Below are positions 1 through 6,692 of a stretch of DNA of 13,695 bases, piece after piece. How positions within the stretch are numbered: the stretch's first letter is position 1; every line of letters begins with the position of its first letter. This DNA comes from Aeriscardovia sp. (GTDB lineage: Bacteria > Actinomycetota > Actinomycetes > Actinomycetales > Bifidobacteriaceae). Below the pieces are notes generated by a model, which was given only the letters and a program-made list of their open reading frames with translations, was not told the DNA's origin and did not search any database. Both the position numbers and the translations under genes were made by a program. The DNA lies in the NCBI GenBank assembly GCA_017538865.1, contig JAFYIA010000063.1:1-13695 (forward strand). The letters run 5' to 3'.

Positions 1-1109
1 CCATAGAAGACAACTGCGTGGCCATGATCGGGCACATGTGGAACATTCCCGCTGATGAAAAGTTCAGGAAGGACTTCATCGGCACTTCCACCGTCGGCTC
101 TTCCGAGGGCTGCATGCGGGGCGGCCTGGCAATGCTGTTCACCTGGAAGCACAGGGCGGAAAAGGCCGGCCTTGACATAAACGACCTTCACACCCACCGC
201 CCGAACCTCATAATCGACTCCGGCTACCAGGTCGTGTGGGAGAAGTTCTGCACCTACTGGAACATCGAGATGCGCCAAGTCGACCTCAAGGGCGACGAGA
301 TGAGCATGGACGTCGACAAGGCCATGAGCATGATCGACGAGAACACCATCGGCATCGTGGGAATCCAGGGCATCACCTATACCGGGGCCGTGGATGACAT
401 AAAGCTCCTCGACGAGAAGCTGACCATCTACAACGAGACCCACAAGGACCTGCCCGTCCACATCCACGTGGACGCCGCCTACTGCGGCTTCTTCGCCCCC
501 TTCGTGGACGGATTCGAGCCCTGGGACTTCAGGCTCAAGAACGTCTACTCCATCAACGTCTCCGGCCACAAGTACGGCATGGTGTACCCCGGCGTAGGCT
601 GGGTGGTGTGGCGCAAGAACACCCCCGAGTACCTGCCCGAAGAGATGCGCTTTGCGGTAGCCTACCTCGGCAAGAGCGTGGACTCCATCGCCATCAACTT
701 CTCCCACTCCGGCGCCCAGATCGTGGGCCAGTACTACAACCTCGTCCGCTTCGGCGTGCAGGGCTTCAGGGCCATCATGAACAACGTGAGGAAGGTCTCC
801 GAGAAGCTTTCCAAGGCCATAGCTGACACCGGCTACTTCTCCGTTCTGACTGACGGATCGAAGCTGCCGATAATCACCTGGGAGATGGCCAAGGACGCGC
901 ACCCCAAGTGGTCCCTCTACGACATGCAGGACCAGCTCCTCATGCACGGCTGGCAGGTGCCGGCCTATCCTCTCCCCAAGGACAGGGAAGACGAGATCGT
1001 GCAGAGGATCGTGGTGAGGCCCGGCATGAGCATGACCATAGCCGACGACTTCATAGCCGACTTCAACTCCGCGCTCGAGGAGCTGAACAAGAAGAGGCTT
1101 TTCGACTAA
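1..1109 (+). CDS. gadB: Glutamate decarboxylase, 3' part (5' end outside window)
   Basis: A PLP enzyme that converts L-glutamate to GABA and CO2 in the cytoplasm, consuming a proton; with a GABA/glutamate antiporter it gives acid resistance. The frame is open from base 3 (residues I-E-D-N-C) to the TAA at 1107-1109, so the gene runs in from the left; the GTG at 18 and the ATG at 24 are internal. About 368 residues of a usual 460-470 are visible. Family marks are STVGSSEGCMRGG, GITYTG, HVDAAYCGFF (the Asp that contacts the PLP ring nitrogen) and SINVSGHKYG, whose Lys (bases 570-572) should form the Schiff base. The sequence is closer to lactobacillus/bifidobacterium GadB than to the E. coli enzyme. 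The tail ends LEELNKKRLFD and lacks the penultimate His of the E. coli self-locking tail. It is the only clearly plus-strand gene here and converges on the ABC cassette. Confidence 0.95.
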   Translation, partial: IEDNCVAMIGHMWNIPADEKFRKDFIGTSTVGSSEGCMRGGLAMLFTWKHRAEKAGLDINDLHTHRPNLIIDSGYQVVWEKFCTYWNIEMRQVDLKGDEMSMDVDKAMSMIDENTIGIVGIQGITYTGAVDDIKLLDEKLTIYNETHKDLPVHIHVDAAYCGFFAPFVDGFEPWDFRLKNVYSINVSGHKYGMVYPGVGWVVWRKNTPEYLPEEMRFAVAYLGKSVDSIAINFSHSGAQIVGQYYNLVRFGVQGFRAIMNNVRKVSEKLSKAIADTGYFSVLTDGSKLPIITWEMAKDAHPKWSLYDMQDQLLMHGWQVPAYPLPKDREDEIVQRIVVRPGMSMTIADDFIADFNSALEELNKKRLFD

Positions 1110-1122
1110 CCGCCTGAAGATG

Positions 1123-1150
1123 AAGACGGGGCCCTGGGCTCCGTCTTTTT
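1123..1150 (+). terminator. Intrinsic terminator of gadB
   Basis: The arms AAGACGG and CCGTCTT are extended by an inner G-T wobble and GC pairs around a short loop, and five T follow (1146-1150). It starts 13 nt after the gadB stop. On the minus strand the same stem is followed only by a modestly T-rich stretch (TTCATCTTC), so it may also weakly end the convergent ABC transcript, whose last gene stops at 1161. Confidence 0.85.
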
Positions 1151-1160
1151 GCGTTTAGAG

Positions 1161-1925
1161 CTACTTCGCCCTAAGGAACGGATTTTCGCGGAGCTTTTTA
1201 TTGGAAAAGCTCAAGGCGGCGAGGAGGGCAAAGCCGGCTGCGAGCCATATGGCCGAGATCCAGAGGAATTTTGCGCACCAGAAGGCCTGCCCCGTCCAGA
1301 CCAGATACAGCCTGGCCGAGGCGTAGCTCACCGGGAAGGCGCGGGCGGCGTCCTGGACGAAGGCGGGGAAGGCGGAAAGGGGTCCGAAAGTCCCCCCGCA
1401 AAACAGCAGGAAGAACATGACGATGAGCCCCACGCTCATGAGGGCCTGCGGCCTTTTGACAATCAAAGTCATAACTCCCCCCCACACCATCAGGGTCAAA
1501 AACCCGAGGAGGATTTGAAGGAGGAAGGCGAAAAAGTGCCCCGGATCGGGGAAAGAGAGGCGGAAAGAGGCGAGGGAGAAGAGCATGTCGATGGCTATCC
1601 CCGCTATCCCGAAGACGATCTGGGCCAAAATTTGGGAAGAGAGGACGGTGCGGGTCCTCACCCCGAAGTAGTTCAGCCTCTCCAGGCTCCCGTCTTCAAT
1701 CTGCTTGCCTACGCTCAGGGGGAAAGAGAGGAACGCCAGCGGGATTAGCCCCATAAAGATGGCCGTGGGCAGGAAGTAGTTTATAAATTCTATGCCCCCG
1801 TAGGTCTGGTTCGAGTTTCCGCCCGCAAAGATGGCGATCATCATGAGGGGGAAGAAGAAATCGAAGAACATCGCTATGGGGACGCGCGTTATGCGCTTCA
1901 AACTGGCCTGCATGCAGTACCTCAT
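1161..1925 (-). CDS. ABC-2 type transporter permease, copy 2
   Basis: Membrane subunit of an ABC transporter, 254 residues, paired with the ATPase encoded immediately upstream. The ATG at 1925-1923 is chosen because it overlaps the ATPase stop in an ATGA, exactly as in the other cassette, and because the encoded N-terminus (MRYCMQASLKRI) matches the paralogue (MKYYFAMSIKRL). The hydrophobic profile fits about six membrane helices of the ABC-2 family. Motifs shared with the copy at 2938-3753 include ENGS/EDGS followed by RLNYFGV in the first half, LTLMVWG in the middle, and FLWISAIWLAAG near the end. The tail is basic (NKKLRENPFLRAK). The substrate is unknown; ABC-2 transporters export drugs, peptides, lipids or polysaccharides and nothing here decides. 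If the upstream ATPase is really out of frame, this subunit would lack its own partner or would have to use the ATPase of the first cassette. Confidence 0.8.
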   Translation of the reverse strand: MRYCMQASLKRITRVPIAMFFDFFFPLMMIAIFAGGNSNQTYGGIEFINYFLPTAIFMGLIPLAFLSFPLSVGKQIEDGSLERLNYFGVRTRTVLSSQILAQIVFGIAGIAIDMLFSLASFRLSFPDPGHFFAFLLQILLGFLTLMVWGGVMTLIVKRPQALMSVGLIVMFFLLFCGGTFGPLSAFPAFVQDAARAFPVSYASARLYLVWTGQAFWCAKFLWISAIWLAAGFALLAALSFSNKKLRENPFLRAK

Positions 1926-2708
1926 GCCCGCCTCGCCTCCCTGAAGTCCGAAAGGGCCAAAACGTAGAGGTTGTAGATGTCCTTTTTGCCGCACTCTGCT
2001 GGGATGCCCATATTCGAGAGTGCGGAAAGGATTTTCTTCTCCTCCCCTTCGTCTTTTGCCACGGCCCCCAGGGTTGCGGCATCGATCTCCACCGTCCTTA
2101 TCGAGGGAAGGCCTTTGAAGCCCCCTATAGGCAATGGGAAGCGGATGAAGGAGTAGAAGGGGTAGCGCTCCGCCAGCTCGCCTATAGTCCCGAAAAAGAC
2201 CAGCCTCCCTTTCTGAAGGATCAGGAACTTGTTCGCCCATCCGCGCAGCTCTTCGAAATAGTGGGTCACGGCAAGGACCGTCTTTTGGGCGGAGGCGCTC
2301 CTCAGGCGGTAGAGCATTTCCTGCCTCTTTTGAAAGTCCAGGCCACTCGTCAATTCGTCCACAATCAGAAGATCCGGGTTCCTGAAGAGGGTGAGAAACA
2401 ACGTCAGCCTCTGCCTTTCGCCTCCCGAGAGCTTTTTGACCTTTTTGGGCAGGAGCGAGGAAATCTCGAATGATTCGATGGCGTTTTTTATCCTGGGATC
2501 TTTCATGCCCTCGTTGCAGACGATTTCCACTACTTCCCCCACTTTGAGCAAGGGATCGTAGGGGTTGTACTGGAACTGCACCCCGAGGTTGCTCAAAGTG
2601 AAGCGCCTTGTTACCTCCCCCTCAAAGGGGATCCTCCCCACGATGCAGCTTACGAGCGTGGACTTTCCGGCGCCGTTTTCGCCGATTATTCCGACCACGT
2701 CTCCGGGG

Positions 2709-2723
2709 AAGATTTCAATATCC
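2709..2723 (-). repeat. Third copy of the inverted-repeat arm, inside the ATPase gene
   Basis: GGATATTGAAATCTT on the minus strand encodes part of KDIEIF just before Walker A. The same 15 bases occur on the plus strand at 2886-2900, so the two copies form a 15-bp inverted repeat enclosing about 162 bp with the start codon and the G tract. Twelve of the bases also occur on the minus strand at 2865-2876. Confidence 0.75.
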
Positions 2724-2747
2724 TTCCCCCTCAGGTCCAGGATCTGA

Positions 2748-2754
2748 CCCCCCC
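2748..2754 (-). repeat. G7 homopolymer at the frameshift (C7 on the plus strand)
   Basis: Seven consecutive G on the coding (minus) strand at the point where the ATPase reading frame breaks. Eight G restore an alignment without gaps to the paralogous ATPase at 3750-4715. Runs of this kind are prone to slipped-strand mispairing and also to miscalling in sequencing. Confidence 0.9.
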
Positions 2755-2864
2755 GGCCTTGACGCTGACGTCTTTCAGGCTCAGGATCGCAGGCTTCTCA
2801 GGCGCCCCCAATGCAGGCCTTCCCAGCGTTAAGGGATTTTCTAGACCCATCTTCCTCCAAATAA

Positions 2865-2897
2865 ATTTCAATATCCAAATGCCTTGGATATTGAAAT
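2865..2897 (-). promoter_or_regulatory. Perfect 14-bp inverted repeat between the two ABC cassettes
   Basis: Arms ATTTCAATATCCAA (2865-2878) and TTGGATATTGAAAT (2884-2897) are exact complements around a 5-nt spacer. On the transcribed minus strand the site lies 40 nt after the permease stop (2938) and 14 nt before the next ATG (2850). The stem is followed by TTATTT and then by the GGAGG ribosome site, so it could be a weak AT-rich terminator, an RNA structure affecting translation, or a dimeric repressor operator. Its AT-rich base content stands out in GC-rich surroundings. Confidence 0.75.
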
Positions 2898-2937
2898 CTT
2901 AACTGAAAAGGGGAAGAAACATCAAAAAAGGGGAGAG

Positions 2938-3753
2938 TTACCTTCCGGCCTCCACTCCGGCCTTGGCCGAGCCCTTCTTCCCCATGGAGCGAATCTTCTG
3001 CTTTTGCACCGCCCTGATGAAGGGGTTTCCGGCCAGGCTCATGAACCAGAGGATGAGGAGGCCGGCTGCGAGCCATATGGCCGAAATCCAGAGGAACTTG
3101 GAGGCCCAGTACGAGTGGCCGAGCCATATGGCGGGCATTTTGTAAGATACCCAGCTTATGGGGAAGCACTCCGCCATAATCCTTACGCCTTTGGGGAGGA
3201 TGTCCAGGGTGGCAGCCCCTCCGGAGCAGAAGAGCAAGAAGAAGGTCTCTATGATTCCGACGAGGACTATCCCCTTGGTGTTTCTGACCAGCACTCCCGC
3301 GACCTGCCCCCAGACCATGAGGGTGAAAAGCGCGTAGAAAATCTGGAGGATAAAGGCGAAGAAGTATCCCGCGCCCGGGGCGCGGAGCTTGAACCAGATC
3401 CATCCTGCGATCATCGCGATCGCAACCCCCATTGTCGCGCATATGGTCTGGGCCAGAAGGTCGGCCAGCATCAGCCAGCGGGTCTTGACCCCGAAGTAGT
3501 TGAGGCGGGTCACGCTCCCGTTCTCAATCTGCCTGGCCACGTATATGGGGAAGGCGATGCAGGCCATGGGGATCAGCCCCTTGGCGAGGGCCTCGGAGAT
3601 GAAATAGTTGATCCACGCCTTTCCGTCCACCATGTGGTTGCCCGCGGCCGCGGCGTTGAGGATCAGGATTAAAACGGGGTAGACGAGATCGAAAATAATG
3701 GAGGTGGGGGCCCGGAGGAGCCGCTTTATGCTCATTGCAAAGTAGTACTTCAT
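2938..3753 (-). CDS. ABC-2 type transporter permease, copy 1
   Basis: Membrane subunit, 271 residues, of the first ABC cassette. The ATG at 3753-3751 overlaps the TGA of the upstream ATPase (ATGA, 3750-3753), which implies tight translational coupling. The N-terminus MKYYFAMSIKRLLRAP is short and cytoplasmic. Roughly six hydrophobic segments follow: about residues 17-37, 58-78, 95-120, 128-155, 163-185 and 218-245. The stretch IENGSVTRLNYFGVKTRW between the second and third segments is conserved with the paralogue at 1161-1925, as is FLWISAIWLAAG in the last helix. The tail is strongly basic (QKQKIRSMGKKGSAK), as expected on the cytoplasmic side. Substrate and direction cannot be inferred; ABC-2 permeases are mostly exporters. 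Confidence 0.82.
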   Translation of the reverse strand: MKYYFAMSIKRLLRAPTSIIFDLVYPVLILILNAAAAGNHMVDGKAWINYFISEALAKGLIPMACIAFPIYVARQIENGSVTRLNYFGVKTRWLMLADLLAQTICATMGVAIAMIAGWIWFKLRAPGAGYFFAFILQIFYALFTLMVWGQVAGVLVRNTKGIVLVGIIETFFLLFCSGGAATLDILPKGVRIMAECFPISWVSYKMPAIWLGHSYWASKFLWISAIWLAAGLLILWFMSLAGNPFIRAVQKQKIRSMGKKGSAKAGVEAGR

Positions 3754-4715
3754 CGCCCTTGCGCCCCTTCCCTGAACTCGTCTAGAGCCAAAACGTATAT
3801 GCCGTAGAGTTTTTCCTCCCTGTGGGCGGGGATGCCTGCGCGTTTGCACAAATCCATGAAGGTCTCTTCCTCTTCCTGGGAGAGGGCGACCACCCCGAGG
3901 TTCACTTCGTCGTCCAGCTCTATGGCTTTCAGCCCTCCCAGCTCCGCCTTTTCCCGCATATCCATAGGGATTCGGATGAGAGAGTAAATGGGGTAGCGCT
4001 TTTCCAAATCTTCTACGGTCCCGAAAAATACCGCCTTGCCTTTGTCCAGTATCAAAATTTTATTTGCCCAGTCCTCTATGTCGTCGTAGTAGTGGGTGGA
4101 GATGAGGACCGTCTTTCTGTCCATGGCCACTTTGAGGGTATGGAGGATCTTGCGCCGCTTTTGGTAGTCCAGGGCGCCCGTGGGCTCGTCGAGTATCAAA
4201 AGCTTGGGTTTTTTGAAGACGGCCAAAAACAGCGTGAGCCTCTTGCGCTCCCCGCCCGAAAGCTTTTTCACCTTTTTGGCGAGCAGCCCCTCCAGCTCAA
4301 ACTTTTTCATGGCCGCCTTGAGCTCAGGATTGGAGGCGCTCTTCTGGCACACCGCTTCCACCAGCTCTTTCACCTTTACCGGGGGATCGTAGTCGTTGGT
4401 TTGGAATTGGACACCGAAGTCCTGCATCGTAAAGTTCCGCTCGATCGAGCCCTGGTAGGAAATCTTGCCCACTATGCAGTTTATGAGCGTGGTCTTTCCG
4501 GCGCCGTTTTCGCCTATGAGGCCCACGGTGTCTCCCAGGAAGATGTCTATGCTCTCGTCTTGCGGGAGATCCAGGATCTGGTTCCGCCACCTTTTTACCT
4601 TCACGCCCCTGAGGCTGAGGAGGGGGGAGGGGAGCCCGGCGCATTGCTCGCCCGCAGCCTCCCCTCCCCCTCCTTCGGAGATGTTGTTTACCAAATTAAT
4701 CGTTCCTTTTGGCAT
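3750..4715 (-). CDS. ABC transporter ATPase, copy 1
   Basis: Nucleotide-binding subunit, 321 residues, intact. Walker A GENGAGKT is at 68-75, the Q-loop glutamine at 105, the signature LSGGERK at 152-158, Walker B LLILDEP at 172-178 and the H-loop histidine at 208 (STHYYDD). A C-terminal region of about 90 residues (YPIYSLIRIP to LDEFREG) is shared with the second ATPase and is probably specific to this transporter group. The ATG at 4715 has no evident Shine-Dalgarno. The TTG at codon 8 is preceded by AGGA and is an alternative, and a strong GGAGG-like run further in precedes an out-of-frame ATG, so the exact start is uncertain. It is the first gene of the cassette and lies directly behind the promoter at 4754-4782. 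Confidence 0.85.
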   Translation of the reverse strand: MPKGTINLVNNISEGGGGEAAGEQCAGLPSPLLSLRGVKVKRWRNQILDLPQDESIDIFLGDTVGLIGENGAGKTTLINCIVGKISYQGSIERNFTMQDFGVQFQTNDYDPPVKVKELVEAVCQKSASNPELKAAMKKFELEGLLAKKVKKLSGGERKRLTLFLAVFKKPKLLILDEPTGALDYQKRRKILHTLKVAMDRKTVLISTHYYDDIEDWANKILILDKGKAVFFGTVEDLEKRYPIYSLIRIPMDMREKAELGGLKAIELDDEVNLGVVALSQEEEETFMDLCKRAGIPAHREEKLYGIYVLALDEFREGAQGR

Positions 4716-4751
4716 AAAAAAATCGGCATCCAGAGAAATCCCTGTTTGCCG
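4716..4751 (-). terminator. Terminator-like hairpin abutting the ABC ATPase start
   Basis: Outer arms CGGCA and TGCCG (4747-4751 and 4724-4728) enclose an inner CAG/CTG stem. Seven T (plus-strand A, 4716-4722) follow and run straight into the ATG at 4715. For transcripts coming from the antiporter upstream (stop at 4794) this is a good intrinsic terminator. A transcript started at the nearby promoter would begin inside the 5' arm and so should escape it. Confidence 0.65.
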
Positions 4752-4753
4752 AA

Positions 4754-4782
4754 ATTCTACTTTAGGCTAAAAGAACTGTCAA
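4754..4782 (-). promoter_or_regulatory. Strong sigma-70-type promoter of the ABC cassette
   Basis: On the minus strand TTGACA (4782-4777) is followed by 17 bp and TAGAAT (4759-4754), a near-consensus housekeeping promoter. Transcription should start near 4747, leaving a leader of about 30 nt before the ATG at 4715. Confidence 0.8.
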
Positions 4783-4793
4783 AACTGCAGTCT

Positions 4794-6326
4794 TCAGGCG
4801 TTCACGTTTGTGTTCTGGCTGGGAACCTGAGCCTGCGCCTTCTGCATCTTCGCCATCTTGTAGGTGAGGTACTTGATCTGAGAAGGATCGATCTTGGACA
4901 CATAGCTCTTGTGGAACGCGGAGATGATGATCGGGATGATGATTGCGATTATGAACGCTATCACCAAGAGGACCTCATACTCCACCTGCCCGCTCGGGGT
5001 CAAGGCCGAGGAGGGGAAGAAGGAGACCACGAGGGCGAAGATGGAGGTCACGGTGCCGCAGATTGCGACTATGGTCTTGACCACTATTCCCCCGGGGACA
5101 TTGTAAGTCCTGTGCAGGTTCTTCCACTTGAATATCAACGTGTAGTATGCCGCGCACATAAACAGGTATGTGACCAGGTATATGCACGTCGTCAGCGTCT
5201 CGGCCACGAGGATTGAGACGTTTCCTGCGCCGCTGGAGCCTCCGAAGGTGAGGAGGGCGTCCCAGCAGAGGACGAGGATGCAGTTGATGATGAGGACGGT
5301 GGTGGGCACGTTGTGCTTGTTGACCTTCTTTATGCCCATGGGCATCATGCCGTACTGGGCGCTGTCCCTAAGTCCTGCGGAAGGCCCGACGATCCAGGAT
5401 CCGATCTCGGCTATGATGCCGAAGCAGACAAGGATGCAGACGATGTCGAGGAGCCAGTCGAGGATGTAGGACCCCGTTACCTTGTACATCAGGTACTGCA
5501 GGGTCTGGAACAGCCCGGAGTTCAAGGAGAGGTTTTCCTCAGGAATGGCGCTGGCCACGGCTATGCCGCCCAGGGAGTCGAAGACTATGGCTATGACGAC
5601 CAGGATGAACATGGCCGCAGGGTAGTTCCTCTCAGGCTTCTCAAGCTCGTCTATGTGGGAGCCGGAGGCCTCGACGCCCGTGTAGGCGAGGATGAAGGTG
5701 GCGAAAATCGTGAGGTTGCCCACGTTTGCAAAGCTCGGGAAGAACTCGCTCGCCCCGAACTTTATCTGCACGGGGTGGCCTTGGGCGAGGTAGATTATGG
5801 CGAAGATGAAGAGGATGATGGCGGAAACGAGGATGCCGACTATAAATCCGATCTTCGCTATGGTGGTCGTGTACTTGGTGCCGCCGAGCTGCAGGAGCGT
5901 GACGATGCCGAATATCACCAGGACGGCTATGAACTTGATCCACGCCGTGTTGTTGAGGGCCTGCCAGTTGAAGATCTGGGAGAGCAGGCCGATGATCACG
6001 TAGCACATGGTCACATAGCCCACGGTGATTTGGAACCACTGGAAGAAGAGGGCCATGAAGCCCAGGCGGTCGGAGTGGAGGGCGTTGCCCACCCATCCGA
6101 AGACGCCGCCTGCGCTCCACCCGTCTACTGAGGCCATCTCCGCTGCCATGAAGGCCATGGGCAGGAACCAGAAGATGCCGCCCAGGAGGGCGAAGAAGAT
6201 ACATGCGAAGCCCGAAGTGCCGAAGCTCGGGTATTCATAAACAGCCATGACCATGGACGCCGTCATAGCGAAGAATCCGAACAGCGTCAGATTCCGCTTG
6301 GTCCCGGTCGAGTTGCTTCCAGGCAT
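4794..6326 (-). CDS. gadC: GadC-family glutamate/GABA antiporter, copy 1
   Basis: APC-superfamily membrane exchanger, 510 residues, predicted to swap external glutamate for internal GABA and so remove the product of GadB. The N-terminal block FGFFAMTASMVMAVYEYP and GGIFWFLP, the EMASVDGW stretch and FFQWFQITVG are typical of the lactobacillus/bifidobacterium GadC group. About twelve hydrophobic helices span residues 13 to 470. GVEASGSHIDELEKPERNYP at 217-236 and AEIGSWIVGPSAGL at 306-319 are conserved with the second copy. A hydrophilic tail from about 471 corresponds in position to the pH-sensing plug of E. coli GadC, but its sequence differs. The ATG at 6326 is preceded by AGGAAG at a rather long 13 nt. 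The gene has its own upstream region with terminators and a structured leader. Exchange of another amino acid pair is possible. Confidence 0.82.
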   Translation of the reverse strand: MPGSNSTGTKRNLTLFGFFAMTASMVMAVYEYPSFGTSGFACIFFALLGGIFWFLPMAFMAAEMASVDGWSAGGVFGWVGNALHSDRLGFMALFFQWFQITVGYVTMCYVIIGLLSQIFNWQALNNTAWIKFIAVLVIFGIVTLLQLGGTKYTTTIAKIGFIVGILVSAIILFIFAIIYLAQGHPVQIKFGASEFFPSFANVGNLTIFATFILAYTGVEASGSHIDELEKPERNYPAAMFILVVIAIVFDSLGGIAVASAIPEENLSLNSGLFQTLQYLMYKVTGSYILDWLLDIVCILVCFGIIAEIGSWIVGPSAGLRDSAQYGMMPMGIKKVNKHNVPTTVLIINCILVLCWDALLTFGGSSGAGNVSILVAETLTTCIYLVTYLFMCAAYYTLIFKWKNLHRTYNVPGGIVVKTIVAICGTVTSIFALVVSFFPSSALTPSGQVEYEVLLVIAFIIAIIIPIIISAFHKSYVSKIDPSQIKYLTYKMAKMQKAQAQVPSQNTNVNA

Positions 6327-6375
6327 TTTGATTTATTCACTTCCTTACCATATAACTTCCGCGACCGCCCTTCCC

Positions 6376-6430
6376 AAAAAAGGCGAATGCCCCTCCAGAG
6401 CCTGAGAATCGCGCTCAGGCATGGAGGGGC
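6376..6430 (-). promoter_or_regulatory. Strong stem-loop followed by U6 in the antiporter leader
   Basis: On the minus strand GCCCCTCCA (6430-6422) pairs with TGGAGGGGC (6397-6389). An inner CCTGAG/CTCAGG stem and a 7-nt loop complete the structure. Six T follow after seven more bases (plus-strand A, 6376-6381). Further on, GGGCGGT (minus strand of 6364-6370) can pair with ACCGCCC (minus strand of 6433-6427), which overlaps the 5' arm, so two mutually exclusive folds are possible. The hairpin starts at the stop codon of the small ORF at 6433-6579 and ends about 60 nt before the antiporter start. An attenuator or plain terminator fits; no known riboswitch class was recognised. Confidence 0.55.
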
Positions 6431-6432
6431 GG

Positions 6433-6579
6433 TTAATAGAATTTAAGGGAGGGAAATAAATCGGGAAGCACCCCAGAAAGGATGGTTCGGTTCCCGTTAA
6501 TGGCGGATAGGTCGGAAGACAAATCTGACCCCCGAAGTCCGGCTTCCGGGCCCTGGAAAGATGCAGCAGTCTCCTCCAT
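6433..6579 (-). CDS. Possible 48-codon leader or small ORF upstream of the antiporter
   Basis: ATG at 6579-6577 is preceded by GGAGG five bases away, the best ribosome site in this intergenic region. The frame runs 48 codons (starts MEETAASFQGPEAG, ends LPDLFPSLKFY) to TAA at 6435-6433, and the stop adjoins the first arm of the stem-loop at 6389-6430. There is no signal peptide, membrane helix or known motif, and no run of one amino acid typical of classical attenuation, although it opens with two Glu. It may be a regulatory leader peptide, an unrelated small protein or chance; conservation in related genomes would decide. Confidence 0.35.
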   Translation of the reverse strand: MEETAASFQGPEAGLRGSDLSSDLSAINGNRTILSGVLPDLFPSLKFY

Positions 6580-6604
6580 AACTTCCTCCACCACTTTGTA
6601 GGGA

Positions 6605-6630
6605 GCTTAGGATTTCTTTGCAGCCTAAGC
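6605..6630 (-). repeat. 7-bp inverted repeat in the antiporter leader
   Basis: GCTTAGG and CCTAAGC pair around a 12-nt loop. A 10-codon frame (MLAAFLAACA, 6657-6625) ends with its TAG inside the first arm. It begins about 23 nt after the start expected from the -10 box at 6687-6692, but has no ribosome site, so it is only a possible leader peptide. Confidence 0.4.
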
Positions 6631-6686
6631 GCATGCAGCCAGAAATGCGGCAAGCATACCCGAGGTTAAGTTCAAATCCCAAATAA

Positions 6687-6692
6687 ATTATA
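6687..6692 (-). promoter_or_regulatory. Candidate -10 box for the copy 1 antiporter
   Basis: A perfect TATAAT on the minus strand in an AT-rich stretch. No convincing -35 box lies at 16-18 bp, so it would need an activator or an atypical -35. A start near 6680 would give a leader of about 350 nt containing the small ORF and both hairpins. Confidence 0.4.

Larger units (their letters stand above)
1922..2850 (-). pseudogene. ABC transporter ATPase, copy 2, with a frameshift at a G7 tract
   Basis: ATP-hydrolysing subunit for the permease at 1161-1925. The likely start is the ATG at 2850-2848, preceded by GGAGG three bases away. That frame reads MGLENPLTLGRPALG and then LSLKDVSVKAGG, and stops at 2733-2731 after 39 codons. 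The rest of the protein lies in another frame: QILDLRGKDIEIFPG, Walker A GENGAGKS, Q-loop, signature LSGGERQ, Walker B LLIVDE, H-loop THYFEE. The switch falls at seven G (2748-2754). One more G would give a 309-residue protein whose KAGGGQILDL aligns residue for residue with KRWRNQILDL of the first ATPase. An internal GTG at 2698 is open but would remove the first strands before Walker A and has a poorly spaced ribosome site. The position after Walker B reads DELTSGLD where DEP is usual. It may be a phase-variable gene, a dying copy or a base-calling error. Confidence 0.8.

Noticed and set aside
2696..2698. GTG as true start of the second ATPase
   Set aside because: It would delete the conserved strands before Walker A, and the only GGAG is two bases away. 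The upstream homologous segment and a proper ribosome site point to the ATG at 2850.
3822..5216. 464-codon plus-strand open frame across the ABC ATPase and the antiporter end
   Set aside because: It is antisense to two well-supported genes, crosses a promoter and terminator, shows no family motif, and has the Asp/Glu/Gly/His-rich composition of a GC-rich antisense shadow.
6336..6364. TTGGGA-17-TATATG as promoter of the copy 1 antiporter
   Set aside because: Both boxes are poor, and transcription would start so close to the ATG that the ribosome site would be lost.
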